From positions 616 through 34,851 of the forward strand of contig PLSB01000059.1 in the NCBI GenBank assembly GCA_003165005.1: DNA of 34,236 nucleotides. Reading direction: 5' to 3'. Positions 6,342 to 14,310 of this stretch are shown in pieces (positions within the stretch are counted from its first letter, which is position 1; the number at the start of each line of letters is the position of its first letter). The notes beneath the pieces are model-generated. The model ran no database searches and was not told where the DNA came from. It saw nothing but the letters and a program-made list of their open reading frames with translations. The translations under genes were made by a program, and so were the position numbers. This stretch comes from Acidobacteriaceae bacterium (GTDB lineage Bacteria; Acidobacteriota; Terriglobia; Terriglobales; Acidobacteriaceae).

Positions 6342-7847
6342 ATGAGGACAGAAGCGGCGATGGCTCGTGCGCAGCTTGCCCAGAGGCTAAAGCCCGCACT
6401 TCTTTTTGCGGCCGTCGCGGCACCCTTCGACTTCGCTCAGGGCAGGCTGAAGCCGTGCCCTTTCGCGTTTCGCGCTTCGGCGGGAAATCTTCGGCAAACT
6501 CGGCAAGGGACCGCGGTTCCCGCCTTGGCAGCCTTGGCCGTGGCCGGGGCTCTCGGCCTTTTTGCGCCATTTCTCGCGGCGCAAGATGCAGCCGGGCCGG
6601 CTGCTCCGGTGACGCCGCGGCATCTGATCAATCGTTTTCCCGATCAACCTTCCCTTCCGCCCGCATTCAGCATTCCCCTCGGACCGCTGGGCTTTGCTGC
6701 GCCCGGCGCCATCTATCTGGGCGCGCGCAACTCCCTGGTCTCTCTCGATTTCCTCGACGAGGACCGGCTGCTGTTCACCTTTCGCGTGCCGGGGCTCATC
6801 CACCGCGACCCCAAGAGCGGCGAGGAAGGCGACGAGCGCCAGATTCGCGCCGTGGTGCTCAAGCTGCCGCAGGGCACGGTTGAGGCTGAGGCATTGTGGA
6901 CGGTGCACGACCGCGTGCGCTACCTGTGGCCGCTCAAGAACGGCCATTTTCTCGTGCGCGACCGCAGCCATCTATTCGAAGGCGACGCCACGCTCCGCTT
7001 GAAGCCGTACCTCGACTTTCCCGGCCCGCTGCTCTGGCTCGATCTCGATCCAGCGCAGCAGTATATCGTGACAAACTCGGAAGAGCCGCATGCGCCCGAG
7101 GCCTCTGCGGACGGGTTTTCATCCGCGGGGCGGAGATCCGGGCAGGTCTCCAGCGCCTCGACGGCCATGCCTACAGGGACCACGGATGCCGACTCGGAAA
7201 CGGCGCAGGATGATCTTCCCGACAAGGTAGTGCGCATCCTGCGGCGCGACTCGGGCCAGGTGATGCTGGTGAGCCGGGCGCGCACGGCCGTGCATCTGCC
7301 CATCAACTCGACGGGGTATCTTGAAAACCTGCGCGGCCGCAGCGTGGAGTGGATGCTGAACTTCCACTACTTCACGGGCGGCAGCAAGATCCTGGGCAGC
7401 GCGGCATCGGGGTGCGAACCCGATGACAGCTTTCTTTCAGAGAACGAGATTCTGATGGAGGGGTGCAACGATGACGGCGCGAGCAGGCTGGTGGCGATGA
7501 CTACCGACGGCCGAACGCTTTGGATCACGCAGGCGCCGGGCACTGAGGTGTGGCCGCAACTGACCGTGGCGCCCAACGGCTCGCGCCTGGCTTGGACGAC
7601 GCTCGATACCATCCGCTCGGTGAACAGCTTTGCGCCCATGGACAATCAAACCGTGAAGGAGCAGTCGGTGACGGTCTTCGATGCGGCCACCGGCGACATC
7701 GCGCTGGTCTCGCCGCTCAGCCCCATTCTCGATGCCGGCGGCAACGTAGCCATCTCTCCATCGGGCCGTCGCGTGGCCCTGCTCAATGCCGGCGCCATTG
7801 AGATTTTTGATTTGCCTCCGGTGCCGGCGGTGCCTGGGAAACATTGA
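6342..7847 (+). CDS. Secreted protein of unknown function, probably beta-propeller-like
   Basis: About 501 residues from the ATG at 6342 (GGAGG 4 nt upstream); an ATG at 6360 is also possible. Unusually, the hydrophobic export signal (AALAVAGALGLFAPFLAA) lies near residues 62-82, behind a stretch encoded by the family B repeat (6381-6466), so translation may really start later at a GTG or TTG near 6526-6540. The mature part has repeated WD40/propeller-like strands (NSLVSLDFLDEDRLLFTF, GSKILGSA, LWITQAPGTEVWPQLTVAPNGSRLAWTT, VAISPSGRRVALLNAGAIEIF), suggesting a six- or seven-bladed propeller. I do not recognise a named family. The stop codon overlaps the first unit of the heptamer array at 7846. 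Confidence 0.72.
   Translation: MRTEAAMARAQLAQRLKPALLFAAVAAPFDFAQGRLKPCPFAFRASAGNLRQTRQGTAVPALAALAVAGALGLFAPFLAAQDAAGPAAPVTPRHLINRFPDQPSLPPAFSIPLGPLGFAAPGAIYLGARNSLVSLDFLDEDRLLFTFRVPGLIHRDPKSGEEGDERQIRAVVLKLPQGTVEAEALWTVHDRVRYLWPLKNGHFLVRDRSHLFEGDATLRLKPYLDFPGPLLWLDLDPAQQYIVTNSEEPHAPEASADGFSSAGRRSGQVSSASTAMPTGTTDADSETAQDDLPDKVVRILRRDSGQVMLVSRARTAVHLPINSTGYLENLRGRSVEWMLNFHYFTGGSKILGSAASGCEPDDSFLSENEILMEGCNDDGASRLVAMTTDGRTLWITQAPGTEVWPQLTVAPNGSRLAWTTLDTIRSVNSFAPMDNQTVKEQSVTVFDAATGDIALVSPLSPILDAGGNVAISPSGRRVALLNAGAIEIFDLPPVPAVPGKH
6381..6466 (+). repeat. Family B repeat element, copy 1 (inside a reading frame)
   Basis: About 86 bp running from GAGGCTAAAGCCC to GCCGTGCCCTTTC. It shares a near-identical core of about 45 bp with 9286-9372, from GCGGCACCCTTCGACTTCGC through the GTGCCCTTTC end, and its head GGCTAAAGCCC with 24311-24323. 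Here it is read in frame as part of the N-terminus of the secreted protein. Confidence 0.85.
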
Positions 7848-7970
7848 TCAGTGATCAGTTGTCAGTTGTCAGTGGCCGGCGAGCAGCGAGCGGCGAACGG
7901 ATAAAGCCATCGGTTAATAACTAAAGTCTAAAGGCTGACCACTGACCACTGATCACTGACCACTGTTTTT
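7846..7970. repeat. Inverted pair of heptanucleotide arrays with trailing T-run
   Basis: Left array 7846-7873 is four heptamers (GATCAGT twice, TGTCAGT twice), the first overlapping the stop codon of the preceding gene. Right array 7935-7965 is the same word inverted (ACTGACC, ACTGATC, ACTGACC, ACTG), followed by TTTTT. The arrays can pair over about 28 bp and, with the T-run, could act as a terminator for the upstream gene. Confidence 0.75.
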
Positions 7971-7990
7971 ATGTACACTGAGCGACGGGG

Positions 7991-8734
7991 GTGTTCTTGT
8001 CCACGGCAGTTGCGCACTATACGGCCGCGGCGGCCAGCGATTGTGGCCGCAAGCGCCCATCCAACGAGGATGCATTCGGTTTTTCCGTCGAGCACGGAGT
8101 GTACGTGGTCTGCGACGGTATGGGCGGGGCGGCCGCGGGCGAGGTTGCAAGCTCACTCGCCGTCGACGAGATGATGCGCCTGCTCACCAGCCGCGATGCG
8201 GACCGTGCGCTGGTGGACGACGCCGAAGCGGCTGTCGCCAGCGCCAATGCGTCCATCTTCATGCGCGCGCGGAATAGCCGCAACCTGAGCGGCATGGGCA
8301 CCACGCTGGTTTCGCTGCTGGCCGAGGAGCGCCGCGGCTGGATGATCAACGTGGGCGACAGCCGTGGCTACCGCATGTGCAACTCCAGACTGGAGCAGAT
8401 CACGCTCGATCACTCGCTGGTGGAGGAGCAGGTGCGCCTGGGCCGCATGGACCGGCTGGAGGCGCAGCGCTCGCCGTTCAAGAACGTGATCACGCGCGCA
8501 TTGGGCACGCAGAGTTCGGTGACGCCCGACGTTTTCGAGCTCGAAACCGAGCCCGGCGATCTTTTCCTGCTCTGCTCCGACGGCCTGACGCGCGAACTCT
8601 CCGACGCGGTGATTGAATGGCTGCTGAAGCTCGATCTGCCTCTACAGGAAATGTGCGCGCGGCTCGTCGCGGCCGCCAACGATGCCGGTGGCCACGACAA
8701 TATCACCTGCCTGTTGGTGCGGGCGGAGGCGTAG
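7991..8734 (+). CDS. PP2C-family (PPM) serine/threonine protein phosphatase
   Basis: A 247-residue soluble PPM phosphatase of the bacterial PrpC/Stp type, which dephosphorylates substrates of Hanks-type kinases with two metal ions. The motifs are in order: SNEDAFG (24-30), VCDGMGG (40-46), GMGTTLV (101-107), INVGDSRGYR (119-128), LDHSLVEEQ (139-147), LCSDGLT (194-200) and GHDNIT (234-239). The metal-binding aspartates D27, D42, D197 and D236 are all present. Start is GTG at 7991 with a weak GGGG upstream. No kinase gene is adjacent; a VOC protein gene follows after 62 bp. Confidence 0.93.
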   Translation: MFLSTAVAHYTAAAASDCGRKRPSNEDAFGFSVEHGVYVVCDGMGGAAAGEVASSLAVDEMMRLLTSRDADRALVDDAEAAVASANASIFMRARNSRNLSGMGTTLVSLLAEERRGWMINVGDSRGYRMCNSRLEQITLDHSLVEEQVRLGRMDRLEAQRSPFKNVITRALGTQSSVTPDVFELETEPGDLFLLCSDGLTRELSDAVIEWLLKLDLPLQEMCARLVAAANDAGGHDNITCLLVRAEA

Positions 8735-8796
8735 GACGGCGATTGGCTCGAAAGTTTCCTGTTGCACTTCCGGGCCTGCCGGTGCATTCTACCGGC

Positions 8797-9201
8797 ATGA
8801 CGCAACCATTCAGACTCGGCCAGTACGACATCATCGGCTTTGTGACCATCGTCGATGTCGAGCGGGCAAAGGAGTTCTATCGCGACACCCTCGGCTTGCG
8901 GCTGGTCTCCGAAGAGCCGCCCTTCGCGCTGGTCTTCGATGCCAACGGCATCATGCTGCGCCTGGTCATGGCCAAGCAGTTGCCGCCTGCCCATGGGACG
9001 GTTCTCGGCTGGAGCGTTCCCGATATTGCGGCCACCGTCACAGATCTCAATCAGGCGGGCGTGGCCTTTGAGCGCTTCGACGGCATGAAGCAGGACGAGC
9101 TGGGAATCTGGCCCTCGCCTTCGGGGGCAAAGATCGCCTGGTTCAAGGACCCCGATGGGAACATCCTGAGTGTCACGGAGTTTCCGGGCGAAAAGCAGTG
9201 A
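8797..9201 (+). CDS. VOC (glyoxalase/bleomycin-resistance) superfamily protein
   Basis: A 134-residue single VOC domain with the paired beta-alpha-beta-beta-beta modules: residues 12-58 (GFVTIVDVERAKEFYRDTLG, LVFDANGIMLRLV) and 68-129 (TVLGWSVPDIAATVTDLNQAG, AWFKDPDGNILSVTEF). The family covers glyoxalase I, dioxygenases, fosfomycin resistance proteins and others. The first-strand metal-ligand His is replaced by Phe15, while the C-terminal Glu128 remains, so activity as a canonical metal-dependent glyoxalase is doubtful. The ATG at 8797 gives the compact domain. It lies 62 bp after the PP2C gene on the same strand. Confidence 0.88.
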   Translation: MTQPFRLGQYDIIGFVTIVDVERAKEFYRDTLGLRLVSEEPPFALVFDANGIMLRLVMAKQLPPAHGTVLGWSVPDIAATVTDLNQAGVAFERFDGMKQDELGIWPSPSGAKIAWFKDPDGNILSVTEFPGEKQ

Positions 9202-9285
9202 CAGCTGATTGGGGCGTGTTCTCGCGGACGTCAGAGGCTCGAAAGAAATAGGGAAGCCAAGGGCGAGGTCCGTGAGGAGCAAACC

Positions 9286-9372
9286 GCAGGGGCTAAAGCC
9301 CTTGACTCCGTTTGCTGCGTTTGCGGCACCCTTCGACTTCGCTCAGGGCAGGCTAGAAGTCGTGCCCTTTCA
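9286..9372 (+). repeat. Family B repeat element, copy 2 (intergenic)
   Basis: Runs from CAGGGGCTAAAGCCC to AAGTCGTGCCCTTTC, in the 240-bp gap between two convergent genes. The shared core with copy 1 (6381-6466) is near-identical. It contains GGGCT/AGCCC mini-hairpin arms. Nothing else is seen in this gap. Confidence 0.85.
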
Positions 9373-9441
9373 CGAATCCGTGCACCATTCGATAATCCAA
9401 CCTAAAACTAGCAGGACCTTGGAAGCACGCAGCGTCAGCCG

Positions 9442-11049
9442 CTACTCGCCCACCACTTCGTGGCGGCTCTGCGAATCGTGGCTCGGGCGCTTGAGCAGCA
9501 GCACGAGGGGAATGCAGGCCAGGGCAAGATAACCGAGCAGGCGGAAGTTGTCAGCATAGGCCAGGACCGCGGCCTGCTGCTGCAGGCTGCCGTAGACCGC
9601 GCCCAGCGCCAGGCGATGCGCCAGGACCGCATCGGCGCCGCCGGTCTGGAAGTGGGAGGCGAGGCCCTGCACGGCATTGGTTGCGGCCGGGCTGGCGGCG
9701 GTCAGATGGGCGCTCATGTAACTCTGGTGGACCTGTGCCCCGCGCACCAGATTGGCGGTGAGCGCGGCGATGCCGATGCTGCCGCCGATGTTGCGGACCA
9801 GGTTGTAGATGCCGGCGGCGTTGCCCATCTCCTGCTTGCGCAGGCGGCTCATGGCCAGCGTGGTCAGCGGTACAAAGACAAATCCCCCTCCAAAACCATT
9901 CCAAAAATTCGGCCAGACCACGTCGCTCATGGCGATGCCCAGGTTGACGCGGCTCAACATGAGCGTGGAGACAGCGAAGATGGCCATGCCGAAGGCCAGA
10001 AGAGCACGGCTGTCGAAGCGGTTGATGAGCACGCCCACCATCAGCATCGCCAGCATGGAGCCCAACCCGCGCGGGCTCACCGCCAGGCCGCTGTCCATCG
10101 CCGAATAGCCCAGCAGGGTTTGCAAAAACAGAGGCATAAAAGCCGTGACGCCGTAGAGCAGGACGCCGAAGAAACCGGTGATGAGGGTTCCCGTGCGGAA
10201 GTTGGGGTCCAGGAGGGCGTGCAACTGCACGATGGGGTCGCGGCACAGGAGCTCGCGGGCCACGAAACCGAGAAACATGGCGACGGAAAGCGCGGTCAGC
10301 CAGCGAATCCAGGTGGCTTCAAACCAATCCGCTTCCTGGCCTTTGTCGAGCACCAGTTGCAGGCTGCCGAGCCAGACCGCCATGAGCGCGAAGCCGATGC
10401 CATCGATGGCCATGCGGCGCGCGTGGCGCAGATAGGGCGGATCTTCGATGTAGAGGTTGGCCATGAACAGCGCCAGCAGGCCGACGGGAAGATTGATGTA
10501 GAAGATCCAGCGCCAGGAGTAGCTGTCGGTGATCCATCCGCCCAGGGTGGGTCCGATGACGGGCGCCACCACGATGCCGACTCCGTAGGCAGCCATGGCC
10601 TTGCCGTGTTTTTCCGGCGGGAAGCTCTCAAGCAGGATGGATTGCGCCAGCGGCTGCATGCCGCCGCCGCCCGCGCCTTGCAGCACGCGCGCCACAATCA
10701 GCATGGGCATGCTCAGGGACATGCCGCAGAGAATGGATGCGGCGGTAAAGGCCAGGATCGAGTACATCAGCAGGCGCTTGCGGCCGATGCGCCGCGCAAG
10801 CCATCCGGAAGCCGGCAGCATGATGCCGTTCGAGACCAGATAGCTGGTGAGAACCCAGGTGGATTCGTCGGTGGACGCAGAAAGGCTGCCGGCGATATGC
10901 GGCAGGGCCACGTTGGCGATGGAGGAGTCGAGCACCACCATGAAGGTGGCCAGCATCACGCTGACGGCGACGATCCACGGATTGACCGTGGGCCGCCACT
11001 CGGCGTGCGCAGCGCCGCCCGTGCGCGCTGGATTGCTGGTTGTGCTCAT
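9442..11049 (-). CDS. DHA2-family (EmrB/QacA) major facilitator, multidrug efflux type, 14 TM
   Basis: A 535-residue inner-membrane proton antiporter. Signatures: VVLDSSIANVALPHIAG in helix 1 (DHA2 motif D1), STDESTWVLTSYLVSNGIMLP in helix 2, motif A GWLARRIGRKRL in loop 2-3, the LQGAGGGGMQPLAQSILLESFPP stretch, and the antiporter motif C-like GVGIVVAPVIGPTLGG. Fourteen hydrophobic segments fit the DHA2 layout. In Gram-negatives EmrB partners with a HlyD-type adaptor (EmrA) and an outer-membrane channel; neither is adjacent here. The start at 11049 (MSTTSNPAR) gives a short cytoplasmic lead; a longer frame to 11193 is unlikely. It is divergent from the GH29 gene, with 114 bp between the starts. 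Confidence 0.93.
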   Translation of the reverse strand: MSTTSNPARTGGAAHAEWRPTVNPWIVAVSVMLATFMVVLDSSIANVALPHIAGSLSASTDESTWVLTSYLVSNGIMLPASGWLARRIGRKRLLMYSILAFTAASILCGMSLSMPMLIVARVLQGAGGGGMQPLAQSILLESFPPEKHGKAMAAYGVGIVVAPVIGPTLGGWITDSYSWRWIFYINLPVGLLALFMANLYIEDPPYLRHARRMAIDGIGFALMAVWLGSLQLVLDKGQEADWFEATWIRWLTALSVAMFLGFVARELLCRDPIVQLHALLDPNFRTGTLITGFFGVLLYGVTAFMPLFLQTLLGYSAMDSGLAVSPRGLGSMLAMLMVGVLINRFDSRALLAFGMAIFAVSTLMLSRVNLGIAMSDVVWPNFWNGFGGGFVFVPLTTLAMSRLRKQEMGNAAGIYNLVRNIGGSIGIAALTANLVRGAQVHQSYMSAHLTAASPAATNAVQGLASHFQTGGADAVLAHRLALGAVYGSLQQQAAVLAYADNFRLLGYLALACIPLVLLLKRPSHDSQSRHEVVGE

Positions 11050-11163
11050 GAGCCAGTTTACTTGAACGGCCACGCTTGTCGCTCGCCGCCGGGCGTGGAG
11101 CGCGCGGCCGATTGCGCGGTTCGATTGCGCCCCACGAGCGCCGCGTGATAGGAATAGGCCGTC

Positions 11164-12702
11164 ATGAGAATCGATCGCCGGAAACTGTTGCATTGGATGG
11201 GCGGCGCTTCTACCGCACTGGCCTTTTCACGCTTTTCTCCCGCGCAGTTGGCCGCGGCCGCGCCGTTTGCGCCTACGCGCGAGTCGCTCGCCGCCTACCG
11301 CATTCCCGAGTGGTTCCGCGACGCCAAGTTCGGCATCTGGTCGCACTGGGGTCCGCAGTCGGCGATTGAAGACGGCGATTGGTACGCGCGCAACATGTAC
11401 ATCCAGGGAAGCGAGCAGTACCAATATCACGTTGCCAATTACGGCCATCCGTCCAAGGTTGGCTACAAGGATCTGGTCGGCAACTGGAAGGCCGCGAAGT
11501 GGGACCCCGATTCTCTGATGGGCCTCTACAAGAAAGCCGGCGCAAAATACTTCATGAGCATGGGCGTGCACCACGATAACTTCGACCTGTGGAACTCGAA
11601 ATACACGCGGTGGAATGCGGTCGAGATGGGGCCGAAGCGCGACGTGGTGGGCACGTGGCGCGATGCGGCGCGCAGGCACGGGCTGCGCTTCGGCGTTTCG
11701 GAGCATTTATGGATCAGCTACAAGTGGTTCGCGGTGAGCCACGGCGCAGATAAGACCGGGCCGCTGGCCGGGGTGGCCTACGACGGCGTCGATCCGCAGT
11801 ATGCCGACCTTTATCACGATGCCGCCTCGGCGAAATTCATCGACGACCTGCAGTGGAACGACGACGGCATTCCCGACTCGTGGCGCAGGCACTACCTCGA
11901 TCGCATGACCGATCTGATCGACAAATACCAGCCGGACCTGCTCTACACCGACGGCCATCTGCCCTTCGCGGAGTACGGGCTGAAGATGGTTGCGCACCTT
12001 TACAACGTGAGCGCGCAAGCGCATAGCGGCCAAGTGGAGGCGGTGTACACGAGCAAGGAGCCTGCGGACTGCGCCGTGGGCACGTGCGCGCTCGATCACG
12101 AGCGCGGCGTCGCGGACGGGATCGCCGAGCAGCCTTGGCAGACCGACACCTGCATCGGGCAGTGGCACTACAAGCGCGGCCAGAAGTACAAGAGCGCGAA
12201 AAAAGTCATCGATATGCTCACCGACATTGTGAGCAAGAACGGCAATCTGCTGCTGAATTTTCCGCTGCCCAACTCCGGCGAGCTCGACGCCGAGGAGATG
12301 AAGGTGCTCGAAGGCATCACCGCGTGGATGGCCGTGAACAGCGAGGGCATTTATGCAACGCGGCCGTGGAAGATCTACGGCGAAGGACCTTCGACGCAGG
12401 TCGCGATCAAGTCAAGCGGGTTCAACGAAGACAAACGCGGCGATTTCGGCGTCGAGGACGTGCGCTTCACCATCAAAGGCTCGACGCTCTACGCGTTTGT
12501 GATGGGTTGGCCGGAAAAAGCGGCGCTGGTGCGGACGCTTGTGAAGAATGGGCCGCAGAATTCCGGCAGGATTCAACGCGTGACGCTGCTGGGATACGGC
12601 GGCCAGGTCAAGTGGAAGCAGGACGAGAGCGGCTTGCGCGTGGAGATGCCGGCGGAGAGGCTTTCCGAGATCGGCATCACGTTGAAAGTGGAATTGGCGT
12701 AG
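11164..12702 (+). CDS. GH29-family alpha-L-fucosidase, Tat-exported
   Basis: A 512-residue exported glycosidase. The N-terminus has a twin-arginine signal (DRRKLLHWMGG, then ALAFSRF and an Ala-rich cleavage region near residue 33). The GH29 catalytic barrel shows AKFGIWSHWGPQS (54-66), the KAGAKYFMSMGVHHDNFDLW segment (124-143) matching the family HHDGF pattern, and the nucleophile region PDLLYTDGHLP with candidate nucleophile Asp263. A beta-sandwich follows the barrel (from about residue 390). GH29 enzymes remove terminal alpha-L-fucose with retention; the substrate glycan is unknown. AGGAATAGG precedes the ATG. A Gfo/Idh/MocA gene follows after 41 bp, probably in the same operon. Confidence 0.9.
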   Translation: MRIDRRKLLHWMGGASTALAFSRFSPAQLAAAAPFAPTRESLAAYRIPEWFRDAKFGIWSHWGPQSAIEDGDWYARNMYIQGSEQYQYHVANYGHPSKVGYKDLVGNWKAAKWDPDSLMGLYKKAGAKYFMSMGVHHDNFDLWNSKYTRWNAVEMGPKRDVVGTWRDAARRHGLRFGVSEHLWISYKWFAVSHGADKTGPLAGVAYDGVDPQYADLYHDAASAKFIDDLQWNDDGIPDSWRRHYLDRMTDLIDKYQPDLLYTDGHLPFAEYGLKMVAHLYNVSAQAHSGQVEAVYTSKEPADCAVGTCALDHERGVADGIAEQPWQTDTCIGQWHYKRGQKYKSAKKVIDMLTDIVSKNGNLLLNFPLPNSGELDAEEMKVLEGITAWMAVNSEGIYATRPWKIYGEGPSTQVAIKSSGFNEDKRGDFGVEDVRFTIKGSTLYAFVMGWPEKAALVRTLVKNGPQNSGRIQRVTLLGYGGQVKWKQDESGLRVEMPAERLSEIGITLKVELA

Positions 12703-12743
12703 GGGCTTTGAAAACCGGGGCTCGCCGGGGGGAAAGGAAGACA

Positions 12744-13889
12744 ATGGCCGAGGCACGCAAGCTGCGCATGGGCATGGTGGGCGGAGGGCCGGGCGCTTTT
12801 ATCGGGCCGGTGCATCGCATGGCCGCGGAGCTCGACGGCGAGATCAAGCTGGTGGCGGGCGCGTTTTCGCAGTCGGCGGCGCGGTCGCGCGAGGCGGGCG
12901 TGCGCTACAAAATCGACCCCGCGCGCGCTTACTCCGACTACCGGCAGATGATCGAGGCCGAGCGCAAGCGTGCGGACGGGATCGACTTTGTCGCCATTGT
13001 GACGCCGAATCATGTGCACCTGCCGGTGGCGCTCGCGGCGCTCGCAGCAGGCATTCCCGTGATGAGCGACAAGCCGGCGACTGCGACCTACGAGGAAGTG
13101 CTGCAGCTCGAAGCCGCGGTAGCGAAGAGCGGGCTGCCGTATGGATTGACGCACACCTACGCGGGCTACGCGATGGTGCGCGCGGCGCGGGCGATGTGCG
13201 CGGCGGGCGAGTTGGGAACCATTCGCAAGGTTGCCGTGGAGTATTTTCAGGGCTGGCTGAGCGGGCCGCTGGAGACGACGGGGCATAAGCAAGCGGCGTG
13301 GCGCGCCGATCCCGCGCAGAGCGGCGCCGGCGGGGCGATTGGCGACATTGGCACGCACGCCTTTCATCTGCTCGAGTACGTCAGCGGCTTGAAGGTGACG
13401 GCAATGAACGCCACGCTGCGCACGGTGGTGCCGGGACGCCGGCTGGACGACGATTGCAACGCATTTCTGCGCTTGAACAACGGCGCTGCCGGCACGCTGG
13501 CCTGCTCGCAGGTGGCCGCCGGCGAGATGAACGCGCTCGCACTGCGCATCTATGGCGAGAAGGGTTCGCTTGCATGGCGGCAGCAGGATCCGAACCGCTT
13601 GATCGTGAAATGGCTGGACAGGCCGGAGGAGATTCATCACGCGGCGATGAGCTATCTGAGCGCCGATGCGCGAGCTGTGGCGCGCACACCGGCCGGCCAT
13701 CCCGAGGGGTATTTGGAGGCCTTTGCCGTGCTTTACCGCGAGTTTGCCGATGCGCTGAACGCGTGGAAGCAGGGGCAGGGCAATGCGCTGCCGGAGACGC
13801 TGCCGGGAATTGAGGCGGGCGTGCGCGGGATGCGGTTTATTGAGCGGGCGATCGAGAGCAATCGCGGAGAGAACTGGGTAGATTTCTAG
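12744..13889 (+). CDS. Gfo/Idh/MocA-family NAD(P)-dependent sugar oxidoreductase
   Basis: A 381-residue cytoplasmic dehydrogenase. The N-terminal Rossmann domain has MGMVGGGPGAFIGPVH (9-24), IVTPNHVHLPVALAALAAG (85-103) and the family's lysine motif as SDKPATA (108-114). The C-terminal domain carries GGAIGDIGTHAFHLLEY (197-213), with Asp201 and His205 in the usual catalytic places. Such enzymes oxidise a sugar hydroxyl, often at C1, C2 or C3. AAGGAAG lies 5 nt before the ATG, 41 bp after the GH29 stop, so fucoside or a related sugar is a reasonable substrate guess. The reading frame is open far upstream, but that part is the shadow of the GH29 gene. Confidence 0.9.
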   Translation: MAEARKLRMGMVGGGPGAFIGPVHRMAAELDGEIKLVAGAFSQSAARSREAGVRYKIDPARAYSDYRQMIEAERKRADGIDFVAIVTPNHVHLPVALAALAAGIPVMSDKPATATYEEVLQLEAAVAKSGLPYGLTHTYAGYAMVRAARAMCAAGELGTIRKVAVEYFQGWLSGPLETTGHKQAAWRADPAQSGAGGAIGDIGTHAFHLLEYVSGLKVTAMNATLRTVVPGRRLDDDCNAFLRLNNGAAGTLACSQVAAGEMNALALRIYGEKGSLAWRQQDPNRLIVKWLDRPEEIHHAAMSYLSADARAVARTPAGHPEGYLEAFAVLYREFADALNAWKQGQGNALPETLPGIEAGVRGMRFIERAIESNRGENWVDF

Positions 13890-13966
13890 GAGACAGCTTC
13901 GAGCTTTTGCCCCCTAGCTTCTAAAACAAATCTCCTGTTGGTGCAGAGTTGTTCGGTTCATTTCGC

Positions 13967-14065
13967 CGCGGCCCTCCGGGGCGCGGTTTTTGGGGGGCAA
14001 CGTCCCCAGGGTTTCGCTTCGCTTCACCCTGGGCTATTATCGGTTGCCCCTCCGGGGCAAGGGCT
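13967..14065. repeat. Compound nested palindromic element
   Basis: Outer arms GGGGCAAC (13994-14001) and GTTGCCCC (14043-14050) enclose inner arms CCCAGGGT (14005-14012) and ACCCTGGG (14026-14033) around a TTCGCTTCGCTTC loop; GCCCCTCCGGGGC forms a further hairpin at 14047-14059. It lies in the 421-bp gap between the oxidoreductase and isomerase genes. The 14066-14163 part shows no gene. Confidence 0.8.
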
Positions 14066-14163
14066 GCGAGCCGGCAAGATCGTCGCTCTGCACCAAGGAG
14101 AGAGACGCTCTTGCTCAATGGTGCGGGATGAGGCTGCATCGCCAGACTGGTAAGGTGAGTTAG

Positions 14164-14232
14164 AGCCTGTCGAAGAACAACCGCAGATCCTTCGACTCCG
14201 CGCCGCTACGCGACGCTCCGCTCAGGATGAAA
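14164..14232. repeat. Family B-related element (CTTCGACTCCGC...CTCAGGATGAAAG)
   Basis: Shares the 'CTTCGACT then CGCTCAGG' frame with the cores of the elements at 6381 and 9286, but with different flanks, and contains GCGCCGCTACGCGACGC. It sits about 80 bp upstream of the TIM-barrel isomerase start. Single copy here, so grouping with family B is tentative. Confidence 0.45.
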
Positions 14233-14310
14233 GCGTTGCATTATATGTGCAGTACTCGATAAGAAAGAGGTTCGGTTTCGCAGGAAGATACTGAGTTTGA
14301 GGAGTGAACG

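Noticed and set aside
9460-11148. 562-codon open frame on the plus strand opposite the DHA2 exporter
   Set aside because: It is the antisense shadow of a clear transporter gene; the product is low-complexity His/Gln/Asp/Gly sequence with no domain, a usual effect of high GC.
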